Positions 25,799-36,275 of a stretch of DNA of 64,000 bases are shown here, piece by piece. The notes beneath the pieces were generated by a model, which was not told the origin of the DNA, did no database searches, and worked only from the letters and a program-made list of their open reading frames with translations. The stretch is from Fodinibacter sp963747405. Its GTDB lineage: Bacteria > Actinomycetota > Actinomycetes > Actinomycetales > Dermatophilaceae. Every line of letters begins with the position of its first letter. The first letter of the stretch is position 1. Location of the stretch: positions 168,710 to 232,709 of the forward strand of contig CAVVFG010000025.1 of assembly GCA_963747405.1 (NCBI GenBank), written 5' to 3'. A program made the translations under genes and the position numbers.

Positions 25799-27439
25799 AT
25801 GACGTTGCGGCGCGCCAACATCGCACGAATCGACGGCGGACTCTTCGACGTCCTCGTCGTCGGGGCCGGCATCAACGGAGCGGTCTCGGCCGCCGCCCTC
25901 GCCGGTCGGGGCGCCTCCGTGGCCCTCATCGACCGGGGCGACTTCGGCGGCTTCACGAGCCAGGAGTCGAGCAACCTGGTGTGGGGCGGCTTCAAGTACC
26001 TCGAGCACTACGAGCTGCCCCTGGTCTTCGGCCTCTGCCGCTCCCGGAACCGGCTGATGCGGGCCTACCCCGACAACATCAAGGAGATCTCCTTCCTGGC
26101 GACCCTCGACCGCACCGCCCCCTACCACCCGTGGTTCGCAGCGCTGGGGGCCACGGCCTACTGGGGCATCGGCCTGTTCGGCACCAAGCCCCCGAAGGTG
26201 TTCTCCGCCGAGCAGGTCGAGGAGGTCGAGCCGGTCATCGACACGGGCACGGCGCGCGGCGGCGTGCAGTACCAGGACGCCTACCTCGTCGACAACGACT
26301 CGCGCTTCGTCTTCTCGTTCGTGCGCTCGGCCATCGAGGCCGGGGCCGCCGTCGCCAACTACGTCGAGCTGGTCTCCGCGCAGCGCGTCGGCGAGCGCTG
26401 GGTGTGCCGGCTGCGCGACACCGACTCCGGGCACGAGGTCACCACCAGCGCCCGGGTGGTGGTCAACGCCGTGGGCCCGTTCGTCGACGAGCTCAACACC
26501 TCCTGGGGGATGAAGACCAAGCACCGCATCGTCTACTCCAAGGGCATCCACCTCGTCGTCCCCCGCCTGACGACCAGCCGGCACGACCGGGTGCTCGCCT
26601 TCTTCGACGACACCCAGCGGCTGTTCTACGTCATCCCGATGGGCAACCGCTCGGTGATCGGCACCACCGACACCCGCATCGACACGCCGTTCACCCACGT
26701 CACCGACGACGACCGGCAGTTCCTGCTCGGCCAGATCAACGCCCGCCTCGACCTGCCCGAGCCGCTGACCGCCGACGACGTCATCGCGGAGCGCTCCGGC
26801 GTGCGCCCGCTCGTGGTCAGGGCCGAGGGCGGCGACCACCAGGACGCCGACTGGACCTCGCTGAGCCGCAAGCACGAGATCGAGCGCGACACCAGGCGCG
26901 CCGTGGTCACCATCTTCGGCGGCAAGCTCACCGACTGCCTCAACGTCGGCGAGGAGGTCGCCGAGCACGTCGAGACGCTCGGCATCCCGCTCGAGAAGGA
27001 CCTGCGCAACTGGTACGGCGAGCCGGCCAAGGCGACCCGCAAGGAGTTCTACCGCCAGGCCCGGCTGATGCGCCTCGACGCCCTGCGCACCCGGCCCGAG
27101 ACCGAGCCGCTCAGCGACCGGCTCTGGCGCCGCTACGGCCGCCGGGCGTTCGACCTGCTCGAGATGGTGCGCGCCGACCCCACCATGGGCCAGGACGTCA
27201 TGGGCTCCACCGACTACCTGCGCGCCGAGCTCTACACGGCGGCCGAGCACGAGATGGTCGTGACCCTCGACGACTTCATGCGGCGCCGCAGCAAGATCGA
27301 CCTCGTCGTGAGCGACCGCGACATCCTCGGCTCACCGGGCCTCACCGAGGTCGCGCAGATCCTCTTCGGAGACGATGCCGACCGCCGCCTCGCCGACTAC
27401 GTCGCCGCCAAGGAGCACACGTCGGTCGACAACCCCTGA
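25799..27439 (+). CDS. glpD: Glycerol-3-phosphate dehydrogenase/oxidase family FAD protein
   Basis: A 546-residue flavoprotein. FAD motif DVLVVGAGINGAVSAAALAGRGASVALIDRGDFGGFTS (quoted part: VGAGINGAVSAA) near residue 20, then QESSNLVWGGFKYLEHYEL, KGIHLVVPR, YVIPMGNRSVIGTTDT and IFGGKLTDCLNVGEE. These match aerobic GlpD, which passes electrons from glycerol-3-phosphate to quinone at the membrane. I use the ATG at 25799, just before the FAD motif. No glpK or glpF is adjacent, so it works alone here. Confidence 0.88.
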   Translation: MTLRRANIARIDGGLFDVLVVGAGINGAVSAAALAGRGASVALIDRGDFGGFTSQESSNLVWGGFKYLEHYELPLVFGLCRSRNRLMRAYPDNIKEISFLATLDRTAPYHPWFAALGATAYWGIGLFGTKPPKVFSAEQVEEVEPVIDTGTARGGVQYQDAYLVDNDSRFVFSFVRSAIEAGAAVANYVELVSAQRVGERWVCRLRDTDSGHEVTTSARVVVNAVGPFVDELNTSWGMKTKHRIVYSKGIHLVVPRLTTSRHDRVLAFFDDTQRLFYVIPMGNRSVIGTTDTRIDTPFTHVTDDDRQFLLGQINARLDLPEPLTADDVIAERSGVRPLVVRAEGGDHQDADWTSLSRKHEIERDTRRAVVTIFGGKLTDCLNVGEEVAEHVETLGIPLEKDLRNWYGEPAKATRKEFYRQARLMRLDALRTRPETEPLSDRLWRRYGRRAFDLLEMVRADPTMGQDVMGSTDYLRAELYTAAEHEMVVTLDDFMRRRSKIDLVVSDRDILGSPGLTEVAQILFGDDADRRLADYVAAKEHTSVDNP

Positions 27440-27520
27440 CCCCGCTCCGGCGCCCCACTGACAGCGACCCCACAGTGGTGACCGAGGAAGCACCGAGGCC
27501 ACCGCACGACCGTAGAGGAC

Positions 27521-27697
27521 ATGGCGACGACCCAGCGGCCCTCCATCCGAGACCTCATCGCCGAGCTCGCCGACACCGAGGACGTGCTCCGCGGATGCCG
27601 GGCGCCCACCGGTGCGCGCGAGCGCTCGGCCCGGCGCCGGCAGGGTGAGATCGTCACCGAGCTGCGGCGCCGGCACGGCCACGGCCGGCCCGGCTGA
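27521..27697 (+). CDS. Small hypothetical protein
   Basis: A 58-residue basic protein starting with ATG after an AGAGGAC ribosome site. It reads MATTQRPSIRDLIAELADTE and ends in an Arg/His-rich helix. I do not recognise a family. Third-position GC fits real coding in this genome. Possibly co-transcribed with the VOC gene 100 bases downstream. Confidence 0.5.
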   Translation: MATTQRPSIRDLIAELADTEDVLRGCRAPTGARERSARRRQGEIVTELRRRHGHGRPG

Positions 27698-27800
27698 GGG
27701 CCCGCCCGGGGCACGGCATCAAGGACCCCGTCTCGGCCGGCATACCCGGTGTCGGCGCCGCGTGCCAGTGTGGGACCCACCCGAGCAGAGGAGGACCGCG

Positions 27801-28196
27801 ATGACGCGCCCCATCCACTTCGAGATCCAGGCCGACGACCTCGAGCGAGCCAAGGCGTTCTACGCCGACGTGTTCGGCTGGACCTACGACGACTGGTCGG
27901 CCGTGACCGGCTCGCCGTACTGGGGGGTGCACACCGGCGACCAGGCCGGGCCCGGCATCGACGGTGGCCTGTTGGCCCGCCCCGGGCCGGCGCCCGACCA
28001 GGGGTCGGGCGCCAACGCAGCCGTCCTGACGATGGGGGTCGAGGACTTCGACGCCACTGCGGCCGTCATCGAGTCCGCCGGTGGGCAGGTGGCCGTGCCC
28101 AAGGCGGCGCTGCCCGGGATGGCGTGGCAGGGCTACTTCCTCGACACCGAGGGCAACACCTTCGGCATCCACCAGCCCGACGAGAACGCCGCGTAG
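27801..28196 (+). CDS. VOC-family protein (glyoxalase fold)
   Basis: A 131-residue protein with two VOC half-repeats: PIHFEIQADDLERAKAFYADVFGW at the start and VPKAALPGMAWQGYFLDTEGNTFGIHQ at the end. The second half closely follows the small VOC proteins annotated as glyoxalase/bleomycin-resistance or lactoylglutathione lyase-like. GAGGAGGACC precedes the ATG. Substrate unknown. Confidence 0.85.
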   Translation: MTRPIHFEIQADDLERAKAFYADVFGWTYDDWSAVTGSPYWGVHTGDQAGPGIDGGLLARPGPAPDQGSGANAAVLTMGVEDFDATAAVIESAGGQVAVPKAALPGMAWQGYFLDTEGNTFGIHQPDENAA

Positions 28197-28232
28197 CCGA
28201 CGTCGCGGAGGGGGTCCGGCCAGGACGCGCCC

Positions 28233-29129
28233 TCAGTCGCCCGAGGTGTGCTTGGCGCGGCCGACGATGAGTGGGTCCGGAGCGAACACCACGTCGTGGT
28301 CCTTGTCGGCGTAGTCGAACTGGTGCAGGAACGCCCGCAGCGCGTTGACCCGCCCGCGCTTCTTGTCGTTGCTCTTCACGGTGATCCACGGCGCGTAGCG
28401 CTTGTCGGTGAACTCGAACATCGCCTCCTTTGCGCCGGTGTAGGCCTCCCACCGGTCCAGGCTCTCGAGGTCCATCGGCGACAGCTTCCAGCGCCGCACC
28501 GGGTCGATCTGCCGGATCGCGAACCGGGTGCGCTGCTCGTCCTGGGTGACCGAGAACCACAGCTTGGTGACCGTGATGCCGGAGTCGACCAGCATCCGCT
28601 CGAACATCGGCGCCTGCCCCATGAACACCGAGTACTCCTCGTCGGTGCAGAAGCCCATCACCCGTTCCACGCCGGCCCGGTTGTACCAGGAGCGGTCGAA
28701 CAGCACGATCTCACCGGCGGTCGGCAGGTGGTTCACGTAGCGCTGGAAGTACCACTGGCCGTTCTCGGTCGACGTCGGCTTGGTCAGGGCGACGACCCGC
28801 AGGGCGCGCGGGTTGAGGTGCTCGGTGAACCGCTTGATGGTGCCGCCCTTACCGGCGGCGTCGCGCCCCTCGAAGACGACGACGTGCTTGGCCCCGCTGT
28901 CGATGGTCCAGTACTGGAACTTCAGCAGCTCGATCTGCAGCAGGTACTTCTCGACCTCGTAGCTGTTGCGGGTCATCAGCTCGTCGTAGGGGTAGTCCTC
29001 GCGCCAGGTCTCGACAGCCATCCCCCCGGGCGCGATGAGCACCGGGTCGTCACCGTGGTCGTCACGCACCGTGTATCCCTCGGTGCGCAGCTGGTCGATG
29101 TAGGCACGCAGGGCCATCTTCTGGGGCAT
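28233..29129 (-). CDS. ppk2: Polyphosphate kinase 2
   Basis: A 298-residue PPK2 enzyme. Walker A FEGRDAAGKGGTIKRFTEHLNPR near residues 85-105, the Walker B-like VLFDRSWYNRAGVERVMGFC, and the lid RRWKLSPMDLESLDRWEAYTGAK. It transfers phosphate between polyphosphate and nucleoside diphosphates. The one-domain length (about 300) and this sequence fit class I, which prefers ADP/GDP. Stands alone, convergent with the VOC gene. Confidence 0.94.
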   Translation of the reverse strand: MPQKMALRAYIDQLRTEGYTVRDDHGDDPVLIAPGGMAVETWREDYPYDELMTRNSYEVEKYLLQIELLKFQYWTIDSGAKHVVVFEGRDAAGKGGTIKRFTEHLNPRALRVVALTKPTSTENGQWYFQRYVNHLPTAGEIVLFDRSWYNRAGVERVMGFCTDEEYSVFMGQAPMFERMLVDSGITVTKLWFSVTQDEQRTRFAIRQIDPVRRWKLSPMDLESLDRWEAYTGAKEAMFEFTDKRYAPWITVKSNDKKRGRVNALRAFLHQFDYADKDHDVVFAPDPLIVGRAKHTSGD

Positions 29130-29310
29130 GGCCCCATTCCAGCGCTCGGTGGCGCCGGTGTCACGCGTTTGGTGCTGCTCGTCACCCGTCAGGGCGCGGC
29201 GGCGGCCGCTGCGCCTCGGCCCCCGCCGGGGGTGTCCCGGGGTGCGGTCGGGGTGCAGTCAGGGTCGATCCGGACAGACCACACCGACCGCGCCGCGCCA
29301 CGCTGGCGGC

Positions 29311-30024
29311 ATGACGACGACGACCTCGCGCGCCCGGTCGGCGGGCACCGTGATGCGACCCACCCGGTCGGCGGGCACCGTGACACGACCCACCCGGCCG
29401 GCCCGTGCCACGGCCCGTGCCTCGACCCGGCCGGTCGCCGACCGCCCGTCGCTGGCGGCAGCGCTCAGCCTGGTCGCCATCACGGTGCTGTCGATCCCGG
29501 CCACCGCGCTGCTCGACACCGGCGATGCCACCCGCACGCGGGTGGTGGTGGGCGTCGGCTTCGTCGTCGTCGCGGCCCTCGAGGTGGTCGTGGGCTGGGG
29601 CCTGTACCGGGTGCTGCACGAGCGGGCGCACTCCGGTGCCTACGCCGCCCTGGTCAGCCGGGCCGGGTACGCCGTGCTCCTCACGGCTGCAGCCGGACGA
29701 CTGCTCTGGCCCGGGGGCGACGGAGTGGCCGGGTTCCGGGCCGACTGGTCCCTCGCGCTCCTGGTGCTCGGGGTGCACCTCCTGGTCACGACCATCGCCC
29801 TGTGGCACACGCACGAGGTGCCCGGTGCGGTGGTGGCCGGCACCGCCGTGGCGGGCACGGCGGCCCTGCTGGGCCAGGTGGTCGGCCCGTGGCCGCTGCC
29901 CGACGTCGTGCCCGGTGCCGGGCCCCTGCTGCCGGGCGTGCTCGGCGGGCTGGTACTGCTGGCCTGGCTCAGCGCGGTCAGCGGTCGGGGCGGCACGCCG
30001 GTCAGCGGGCCCGACGCCGGGTGA
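29311..30024 (+). CDS. Integral membrane protein (DUF4386-like)
   Basis: A 237-residue protein with a basic Arg/Thr-rich N-terminus of ~40 residues, then about six membrane helices starting at LAAALSLVAITVLSIPATALL. The pattern VGWGLYRVLHERAHSGAYAALVSRAGYAVLL resembles DUF4386 proteins. The N-terminal tail is encoded by two 30-bp tandem repeats (29335-29364 and 29365-29394). The gene's last 23 bases overlap the end of the convergent reductase gene. Function unknown. Confidence 0.65.
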   Translation: MTTTTSRARSAGTVMRPTRSAGTVTRPTRPARATARASTRPVADRPSLAAALSLVAITVLSIPATALLDTGDATRTRVVVGVGFVVVAALEVVVGWGLYRVLHERAHSGAYAALVSRAGYAVLLTAAAGRLLWPGGDGVAGFRADWSLALLVLGVHLLVTTIALWHTHEVPGAVVAGTAVAGTAALLGQVVGPWPLPDVVPGAGPLLPGVLGGLVLLAWLSAVSGRGGTPVSGPDAG

Positions 30025-30634
30025 GCAGCAGGTGCGTGACGCCCGACCCGCCGGGCAGCACCTCCACGTCGAAGCGCTGGTCGAGCCCCTCCTGCCCGTC
30101 CCACAGCCGCTGCCCGCGGCCCAGCACGATCGGCACGAGAACCAGGTGCAGCTCGTCGACGAGGTCGGCGTCGAGGAAGGCCCGGATGGTCTCGGCGCCG
30201 CCGCCGAGGCGCACGTCGAGACCACCGGCCGCCTCGACCGCCATGGCGAGGGCCTCCTGCGGCGTGGCATCCACGAAGTGGAAGGTGGTGCCGCCGGCCA
30301 TCTCCAGGCTCGCGCGCGGATGGTGGGTCAGCACCAGGACCGGTGTGTGGAACGGGGGTTCGTCGCCCCAGAAGCCCTTCCAGCCGGCAGGCAGCGGGCC
30401 GTGTCCCACGTGGAACTTGCGCCGGCCCATGATCTCGGCCCCGATGCCGTCCCAGGCTCGGGCGACGAGGTCGGCATCCACCGCGGTTGCGGTGGATGCA
30501 CCGTCGAGCGCCGCGAACATCCACTCGTGCAGGCGCTGACCTGCATGCCCGAACGGCTCGTCGTCGGTGAGGCGCTCCCCGGTGCCGAACCCGTCGAGCG
30601 ACACCGAGAAGGCGTGCACCCTCAGCTTCGCCAT
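30002..30634 (-). CDS. Dihydrofolate reductase-like protein (RibD C-terminal domain)
   Basis: A 210-residue protein. It shows MAKLRVHAFSVSLDGFGTG, EIMGRRKFHVGHGPLP, VLVLTHHPRASLEM and DVRLGGGAETIRAFLDADLVDELHLVLVP (in parts), the usual elements of small RibD_C/DHFR-fold reductases. I use the ATG at 30634; the open frame continues upstream without family similarity. The cofactor is probably NADPH; substrate unknown. It lies 14 bases downstream of the regulator-like gene, so they likely form an operon. Confidence 0.85.
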   Translation of the reverse strand: MAKLRVHAFSVSLDGFGTGERLTDDEPFGHAGQRLHEWMFAALDGASTATAVDADLVARAWDGIGAEIMGRRKFHVGHGPLPAGWKGFWGDEPPFHTPVLVLTHHPRASLEMAGGTTFHFVDATPQEALAMAVEAAGGLDVRLGGGAETIRAFLDADLVDELHLVLVPIVLGRGQRLWDGQEGLDQRFDVEVLPGGSGVTHLLLTRRRAR

Positions 30635-30648
30635 GGCTCCCCTTCCCG

Positions 30649-31284
30649 TCAGCGCATCGTGGCGCGGTCGACGCCCAGCGTCGACAGCAGGTCCTCGTGC
30701 AGCTGGATCCACACCGTGTGGCAGGAGTCGACCTCGACCGCATCGACCCAGCGCGGCTGACCACCCTCGGCGCGTTCGAGGGCGGTGGCATACCGCTCGT
30801 CGTAGCCGGCGAACCGTTCGAGGGCGCCGGTCAGCTCCGCGCACAGCGGGCCGAGCCGGCGGCGGTAGGAGGCCAGCTCGTCGAGCACCCGGCCGTCCCA
30901 GACCGGGTCGTCGTGGTCGTTCGCCGCGAGCCGGTCCCACGGCTGGGGCCGGATCTGCCAGCGGGTCAGGGTGAGCAGGAACCGCTCGTTGAGCCGGGCG
31001 AAGGTGTCGTGGACCCGCTCGACGGCAGGGCGGGCACCGGCGCGGTCGAGCTCGTCGGCCAGGCGCCGCTCCCCCTCGAACCGTCCGGTCTCGGTCAGTG
31101 ACCACCCGGCGAGGTCGGCGAAGGCGACGCGCTGCACCCAGCCGAATGCCTCGTCGTCGAGCAGCAGGTCCTCCACCACGTCGCGGGGGAGCCCGGTGCG
31201 GTGCGCGATCGCGAAGGCGTCGGTCATCCCGGTCACGCGCACGGCGTGCAGGGTGAGGAGCTCGGGGGTCGAGGGGTGGCCCAC
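30649..31284 (-). CDS. Winged-helix regulator-like protein
   Basis: A 211-residue protein with GTG start. The N-terminal ~75 residues (HRTGLPRDVVEDLLLDDEAFGWV, FADLAGWSLTETGRFEGERRLADEL) look like a winged-helix DNA-binding domain, the last part resembling the wing region of MarR/PadR-like regulators. The rest is helical. It is upstream of the RibD_C gene, which may be its partner. I cannot name the family with certainty. Confidence 0.55.
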   Translation of the reverse strand: MGHPSTPELLTLHAVRVTGMTDAFAIAHRTGLPRDVVEDLLLDDEAFGWVQRVAFADLAGWSLTETGRFEGERRLADELDRAGARPAVERVHDTFARLNERFLLTLTRWQIRPQPWDRLAANDHDDPVWDGRVLDELASYRRRLGPLCAELTGALERFAGYDERYATALERAEGGQPRWVDAVEVDSCHTVWIQLHEDLLSTLGVDRATMR

Positions 31285-31475
31285 TCAGGGAGCCTAACCG
31301 GGGGCGGCGCTGGGGGACCGCGCTGGGCGGCCGCCGGGCGGGGCGGCTGCTCGGCGCCGCCCAACCTGGATCGCCTCACGGAGCGACCCCGGCCGCCCCG
31401 GGAGCCCTGCAGGTCAACCAGGCTCGGCGACCCGCTGCAGCCGGGCCAGACCCTTCTCGAAGGCAGTGAGCCGAA

Positions 31476-32219
31476 TCAGGTCGCCAGGGGCGAGGACATC
31501 TTCCTCTTCGCGAAGAGGTCGGTGGCGCGCTGCGGCGAGAAGCGAGATAGCCGGTCGAGCCCACGGGCGTCCTTGCCGATGACCACGCGGTAGCTGCCCT
31601 TCTCGATGCCCTGCACGATCTGCCGGGCAGCCTCAGGCGCGCCGTCGGTGTCGACGCCGCCCGGAAAGACCACCGTCACGGCGACGCCGGTCGACCGCAG
31701 CTCGGCATACAGCCCCTCGGTGAACAGCTTGACGGCGGCCATGCCGGCCCCGAACATCGTCTGCCCCGGCACCGGCGCGAGCGCACCCATGCTCGAGACG
31801 TTGACGATGCACGCCTCGCGTCGTGCGACGAGGTGGGGCAGGAACGCCTTGCAGGTGTGCACGGCGCCCCACAGGTTGACCGCGAACACCTGCTCCATCT
31901 GCGGGTACTCCAGGTCGGCGAACGGCACGAACGGCTGGCTGGCAGCCGACACGTTGACCAGCCCGTCGACGTGGCCGTGGGCCCGCCGTACCGCCTGCGG
32001 GAGCGCCTCGACGGCTGCGCGGTCGGTGAGGTCGACCAGGTGGGTGCTGAGCCGGTCGGTGGATGCCGTGGTGGCCAGTGCGGCCGTCCCGTCCAGACCC
32101 GCCCGGCTCAGGTCGACGGCGGCGACCCGGCCGCCGCGGGCGAGCAGCGCCAGCACGACCTCGCGACCGGTCCCGGCCCCCGCGCCGGTGACCACGAACA
32201 CGTTCTCGGGGATCTGCAC
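31476..32219 (-). CDS. Degenerate short-chain dehydrogenase lacking the catalytic Tyr and Lys
   Basis: A 247-residue SDR-fold protein. Cofactor loop TGAGAGTGREVVLALLARGG is near residue 11, and VNVSSMGALAPVPGQTMF near residue 137. The canonical Tyr-x3-Lys is replaced by Phe-Gly-Ala-Gly-Met (FGAGM), and the NNAG motif reads NVSA. The Ser of the triad (VSS) remains. Reading frame and codon use are intact. It could be a non-catalytic SDR, or use a different mechanism. GTG start. It stands alone between convergent and co-directional genes. Confidence 0.82.
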   Translation of the reverse strand: MQIPENVFVVTGAGAGTGREVVLALLARGGRVAAVDLSRAGLDGTAALATTASTDRLSTHLVDLTDRAAVEALPQAVRRAHGHVDGLVNVSAASQPFVPFADLEYPQMEQVFAVNLWGAVHTCKAFLPHLVARREACIVNVSSMGALAPVPGQTMFGAGMAAVKLFTEGLYAELRSTGVAVTVVFPGGVDTDGAPEAARQIVQGIEKGSYRVVIGKDARGLDRLSRFSPQRATDLFAKRKMSSPLAT

Positions 32220-32367
32220 GGGTGCTCCATCACAGGCGACGAGGCCCGACCGGTGTCGCCCTCAGGCTCAGGCTATTGCGGTGGTCCGGAACCGAAACCC
32301 GGTTCGTGGTGCAGGCGACAGCGCTCCCGCGCACCGCACGGCGCCGGCCCACCCGGCGGCGCCGCTG

Positions 32368-33543
<1,176 letters not shown>

Positions 33544-33775
33544 TGCTCAGGGGTCCCCTTCGGCGGGTGAGGTGGCGCGCCCATCGCGGCGACCGCCACG
33601 TCCGGCCCGCAGACTAGCCCGGCCCGCGCGCCCGGTGAGGGTACCCGGTGGTGACGCGCACCACCCTGCTCCGGGTGTGCGGCGCCGCCCGGGGGACAAT
33701 CGGGACAGGGTCCGGGGCCGCCGCCACCGCCCCGGCATCCGCGTGGCACGGTGACGACGCGTGTGAGGAGCAGCC

Positions 33776-34276
33776 ATGAGGGCGACCCCTGGAGACCACA
33801 TCATCCTGGCCGGCGAGCTGGTCGACCAGCCCACCCGGGCCGGGGAGGTGATCGAGGCCCGCGGCACCGACGGTGGGCCGCCCTACGTGGTGCGCTGGGA
33901 GGACGGGCACACCAGCACGATGTTCCCCGGCCCCGGCGCCGTGCTGCGGGTCACCGAGTCGTCAGCCGCGACCGCCGACGAGGAGGCCGACCGGCCGGGA
34001 ACGGGCACGCTGCGCGAGTGGTCGGTGCGGGTCACCATCTTCGAGCAGGGTGACGACACCACCGCGACCGTCGCGCTGCTCGCCGACAGCCCTGAGGCGC
34101 TCACCGCGCGCGGCGCCAGCAGGCGCGGCAGCCACGACGCCGAGGTCGCACAGATCGGCGATGAGGTGGCGGTAGCCCGGGCGCTGCGCCGGCTCGCCGA
34201 CCACCTGCTCACCCGGGCCGAGCACGACATCGAGGACGTGACCGGTGAGCGCGACGTGATGGTGCGCGCCCGCTAG
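33776..34276 (+). CDS. DUF1918-DUF1876 two-domain protein
   Basis: A 166-residue protein. Residues 1-60 form a DUF1918 domain (ATPGDHIILAGELVDQPTRAGEV, PPYVVRWEDGHTSTMFPGPG). Residues ~85-166 form a DUF1876 domain (EWSVRVTIFEQGDDTTATVALL, IGDEVAVARALRRLADHLL). Both families are small actinobacterial domains of unknown function, often linked to stress regulons such as the mycobacterial DosR set. Both occur also as separate proteins; here they are joined by a ~25-residue linker. Confidence 0.85.
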   Translation: MRATPGDHIILAGELVDQPTRAGEVIEARGTDGGPPYVVRWEDGHTSTMFPGPGAVLRVTESSAATADEEADRPGTGTLREWSVRVTIFEQGDDTTATVALLADSPEALTARGASRRGSHDAEVAQIGDEVAVARALRRLADHLLTRAEHDIEDVTGERDVMVRAR

Positions 34277-34283
34277 CCCCGAA

Positions 34284-35123
34284 TCAGGGCTGTGGCAGGC
34301 CCGTCAGCCAGTCGGCGACCGGCGCTGCCGCGACGTCGGCAGAGTAGACCTGACCGTGGTTGACCCCGGGGATGACGTCGAGGGTCACCTGGTGCCCGCC
34401 GGCGCGCAGGGCGTCGGCGAAGTCCGTGCTGAACTGTGGTGCCACCAGCTCGTCCGCCCCGCCGTGCAGCAGCAGCACCGGCACCTCGGGGCGGCGCCCG
34501 GCGAGCAGCACCGGGTTGGCGCCGTCCCACGTCGCGTCGTCGGCGTCCGGGGCGAAGAGGTTCGAGGCGGCATCGGAGAAGTTGCGGATGTCGTAGGGCC
34601 CGGCCAGCCCCACGAGCGCGTCCGCCTGCACCACCGGGTCGGTGCACGTCGGGGTGTAGCGCCCGGGGTCGAGCGTCGCGACGGCGGACAGGTGGGCGCC
34701 GGAGGAGTGCCCGAGCAGCACGGTGCGGGTCGGCTCGATGCCGGCCTCACGAGCCGTGGCGACCCCGTCGGCCAGCGCGCAGACGACGTCCTCCACCGGC
34801 ACCGGGTAGGCCACGCCGTCAGCACCCGCGCGGATGACGACCGGCATCGCGACGACCCCTCGGCTGGCGAGCGCGGCGGCGAGCGGCTCGAGCCCGGTCG
34901 GGTCGGCGGTCCGCCAGCCACCACCGGGGATGATGACGACCACGGGGGCCTCGCTCACGCCCTCTGGCAGGTGCGGGAAGGCAGCAAGGCCGGGGCGGTA
35001 GTCGTGCGAGACCGGGCCGGCGCTGTAGGTGCGGGGCGGCGCGGTGCCGGCGTCGTCGCCGGGGGCGCACCCGGCGAGCAACGCCGGCAGCGCCACGAGC
35101 GCGACGACGGCGCGGGCCCGCAT
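34284..35123 (-). CDS. Alpha/beta-hydrolase fold lipoprotein (esterase)
   Basis: A 279-residue secreted lipoprotein. Signal peptide MRARAVVALVALPALLAGCAPG with lipobox LAGC at Cys 19. The HGG-like oxyanion element is VVIIPGGGWRTADPTG, the nucleophile elbow GHSSGAHLSAV near residue 146, an Asp in HGGADELVAP, and the catalytic His in GVNHGQVY. It matches BD-FAE/kynurenine formamidase-like carboxylesterases. I use the ATG at 35123; a GTG at 35147 would add eight basic residues. Confidence 0.85.
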   Translation of the reverse strand: MRARAVVALVALPALLAGCAPGDDAGTAPPRTYSAGPVSHDYRPGLAAFPHLPEGVSEAPVVVIIPGGGWRTADPTGLEPLAAALASRGVVAMPVVIRAGADGVAYPVPVEDVVCALADGVATAREAGIEPTRTVLLGHSSGAHLSAVATLDPGRYTPTCTDPVVQADALVGLAGPYDIRNFSDAASNLFAPDADDATWDGANPVLLAGRRPEVPVLLLHGGADELVAPQFSTDFADALRAGGHQVTLDVIPGVNHGQVYSADVAAAPVADWLTGLPQP

Positions 35124-35249
35124 GATCCGTCGCGTGCGCCACCTCACCCCTCCAGTATCACCGCACGTTCGACGGCCGCTTGCAGCTGCTCGACGACGTG
35201 CCCGAGGTGCTCGGCGGGCCACCCGTCGCCCGCGTGGGACAGTGGGCCC

Positions 35250-36230
35250 ATGTCCCTGCGCCGCGTCGACCGAGCCGTGGCGGACTACACGGCCCTGCGG
35301 CCACGGCTGCTCCCGGCCACCGACGAGTTCGTCGCGCTGGTCACGGGCACCATCGACGACGCCGGCATCAACTACCTCAGCGTCACCGGGCGCACCAAGG
35401 AGATCGGGTCGTTCGCCGCGAAGGCCCGCGGTGTGCTCGCCGAGAACGGCGCGGCCGACCCCCTGCGGGCGGTGACCGACCAGGTCGGGGTGCGGGTGAT
35501 CACCTACGTGCAGCGCGACATCGACGCCGTGGCGGGTCTGCTCGCCGAGCAGTTCACCGTGCTCGACGACCGCGACCTGGGTGAGGAGACCGCGCGCGCC
35601 GGACGCTTCGGCTACGCCAGCAGGCACCTGCTGGTCTCGCGGGCGCCCGGTGCGCCGACGGCATACGACCCCTTGTTCTGCGCCTCCATCCAGCTGCGCA
35701 CCGTGCTGCAGCACGCCTGGGCCGAGTTCGAGCACGACATCCGCTACAAGGGCACCGTGCCGCCGGAGCAGGTGCCCGACCTCGACCGGCGGTTCACCCT
35801 GGCGGCGGGGCTGCTGGAGCTGGCCGACAGGGAGTTCGAGGCGATCCGCGACCGGCTGCAGGCCGGGCTGGGCGTCAGCGCCGTCGACAGTGGCGACGAG
35901 CACGACCCGCGGATCAGCGCTCAAGAGCTCGCGACCTTCCTGGCCGGGCGCTACTCGAGCGCCGGCTGGTCGCGCACCGAGCACTACGAGTGGATCTCGG
36001 GCCTGCTGCTCGAGCTCGGCATCGCCTCGCTCGACGAGCTGGGTGCGACGCTGCGCGACGTCGACAGTGCGGCGGTGACCGCGGCGATGGACTACCGCTA
36101 CCCGCCCGGCGCCGTGCGCCGGCTCGACGACGACCTGCTCTCGACGTTCGGCGACGCCTACGTCGCCCTGCACGGCAACGCCCACCGCCGCGAGTCGCTG
36201 GAGTCCCGCCGCTCGCACCTGCCCGGCTGA
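35250..36230 (+). CDS. RelA/SpoT-domain (p)ppGpp synthetase-like protein
   Basis: A 326-residue protein. The synthetase domain occupies about residues 20-170: TGRTKEIGSFAAKARG, VTDQVGVRVITYVQRDIDAV, GRFGYASRHLLVSRAP, and FCASIQLRTVLQHAWAEFEHDIRYK. This matches small alarmone synthetase-like proteins without hydrolase or TGS/ACT domains. The C-terminal ~130 residues are helical and unassigned. Whether it makes (p)ppGpp or another pyrophosphorylated nucleotide is unknown. Confidence 0.85.
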   Translation: MSLRRVDRAVADYTALRPRLLPATDEFVALVTGTIDDAGINYLSVTGRTKEIGSFAAKARGVLAENGAADPLRAVTDQVGVRVITYVQRDIDAVAGLLAEQFTVLDDRDLGEETARAGRFGYASRHLLVSRAPGAPTAYDPLFCASIQLRTVLQHAWAEFEHDIRYKGTVPPEQVPDLDRRFTLAAGLLELADREFEAIRDRLQAGLGVSAVDSGDEHDPRISAQELATFLAGRYSSAGWSRTEHYEWISGLLLELGIASLDELGATLRDVDSAAVTAAMDYRYPPGAVRRLDDDLLSTFGDAYVALHGNAHRRESLESRRSHLPG

Positions 36231-36275
36231 CCGGGGGCGAGCGGCGGGACGGCCGGCGACGGCATCCGGCTCAGG

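Noticed and set aside
34284..36218. A 644-residue minus-strand frame
   Set aside because: Only its C-terminal part (from 35,123) is the lipoprotein esterase. The rest is antisense to the RelA/SpoT-like gene and has shadow composition.
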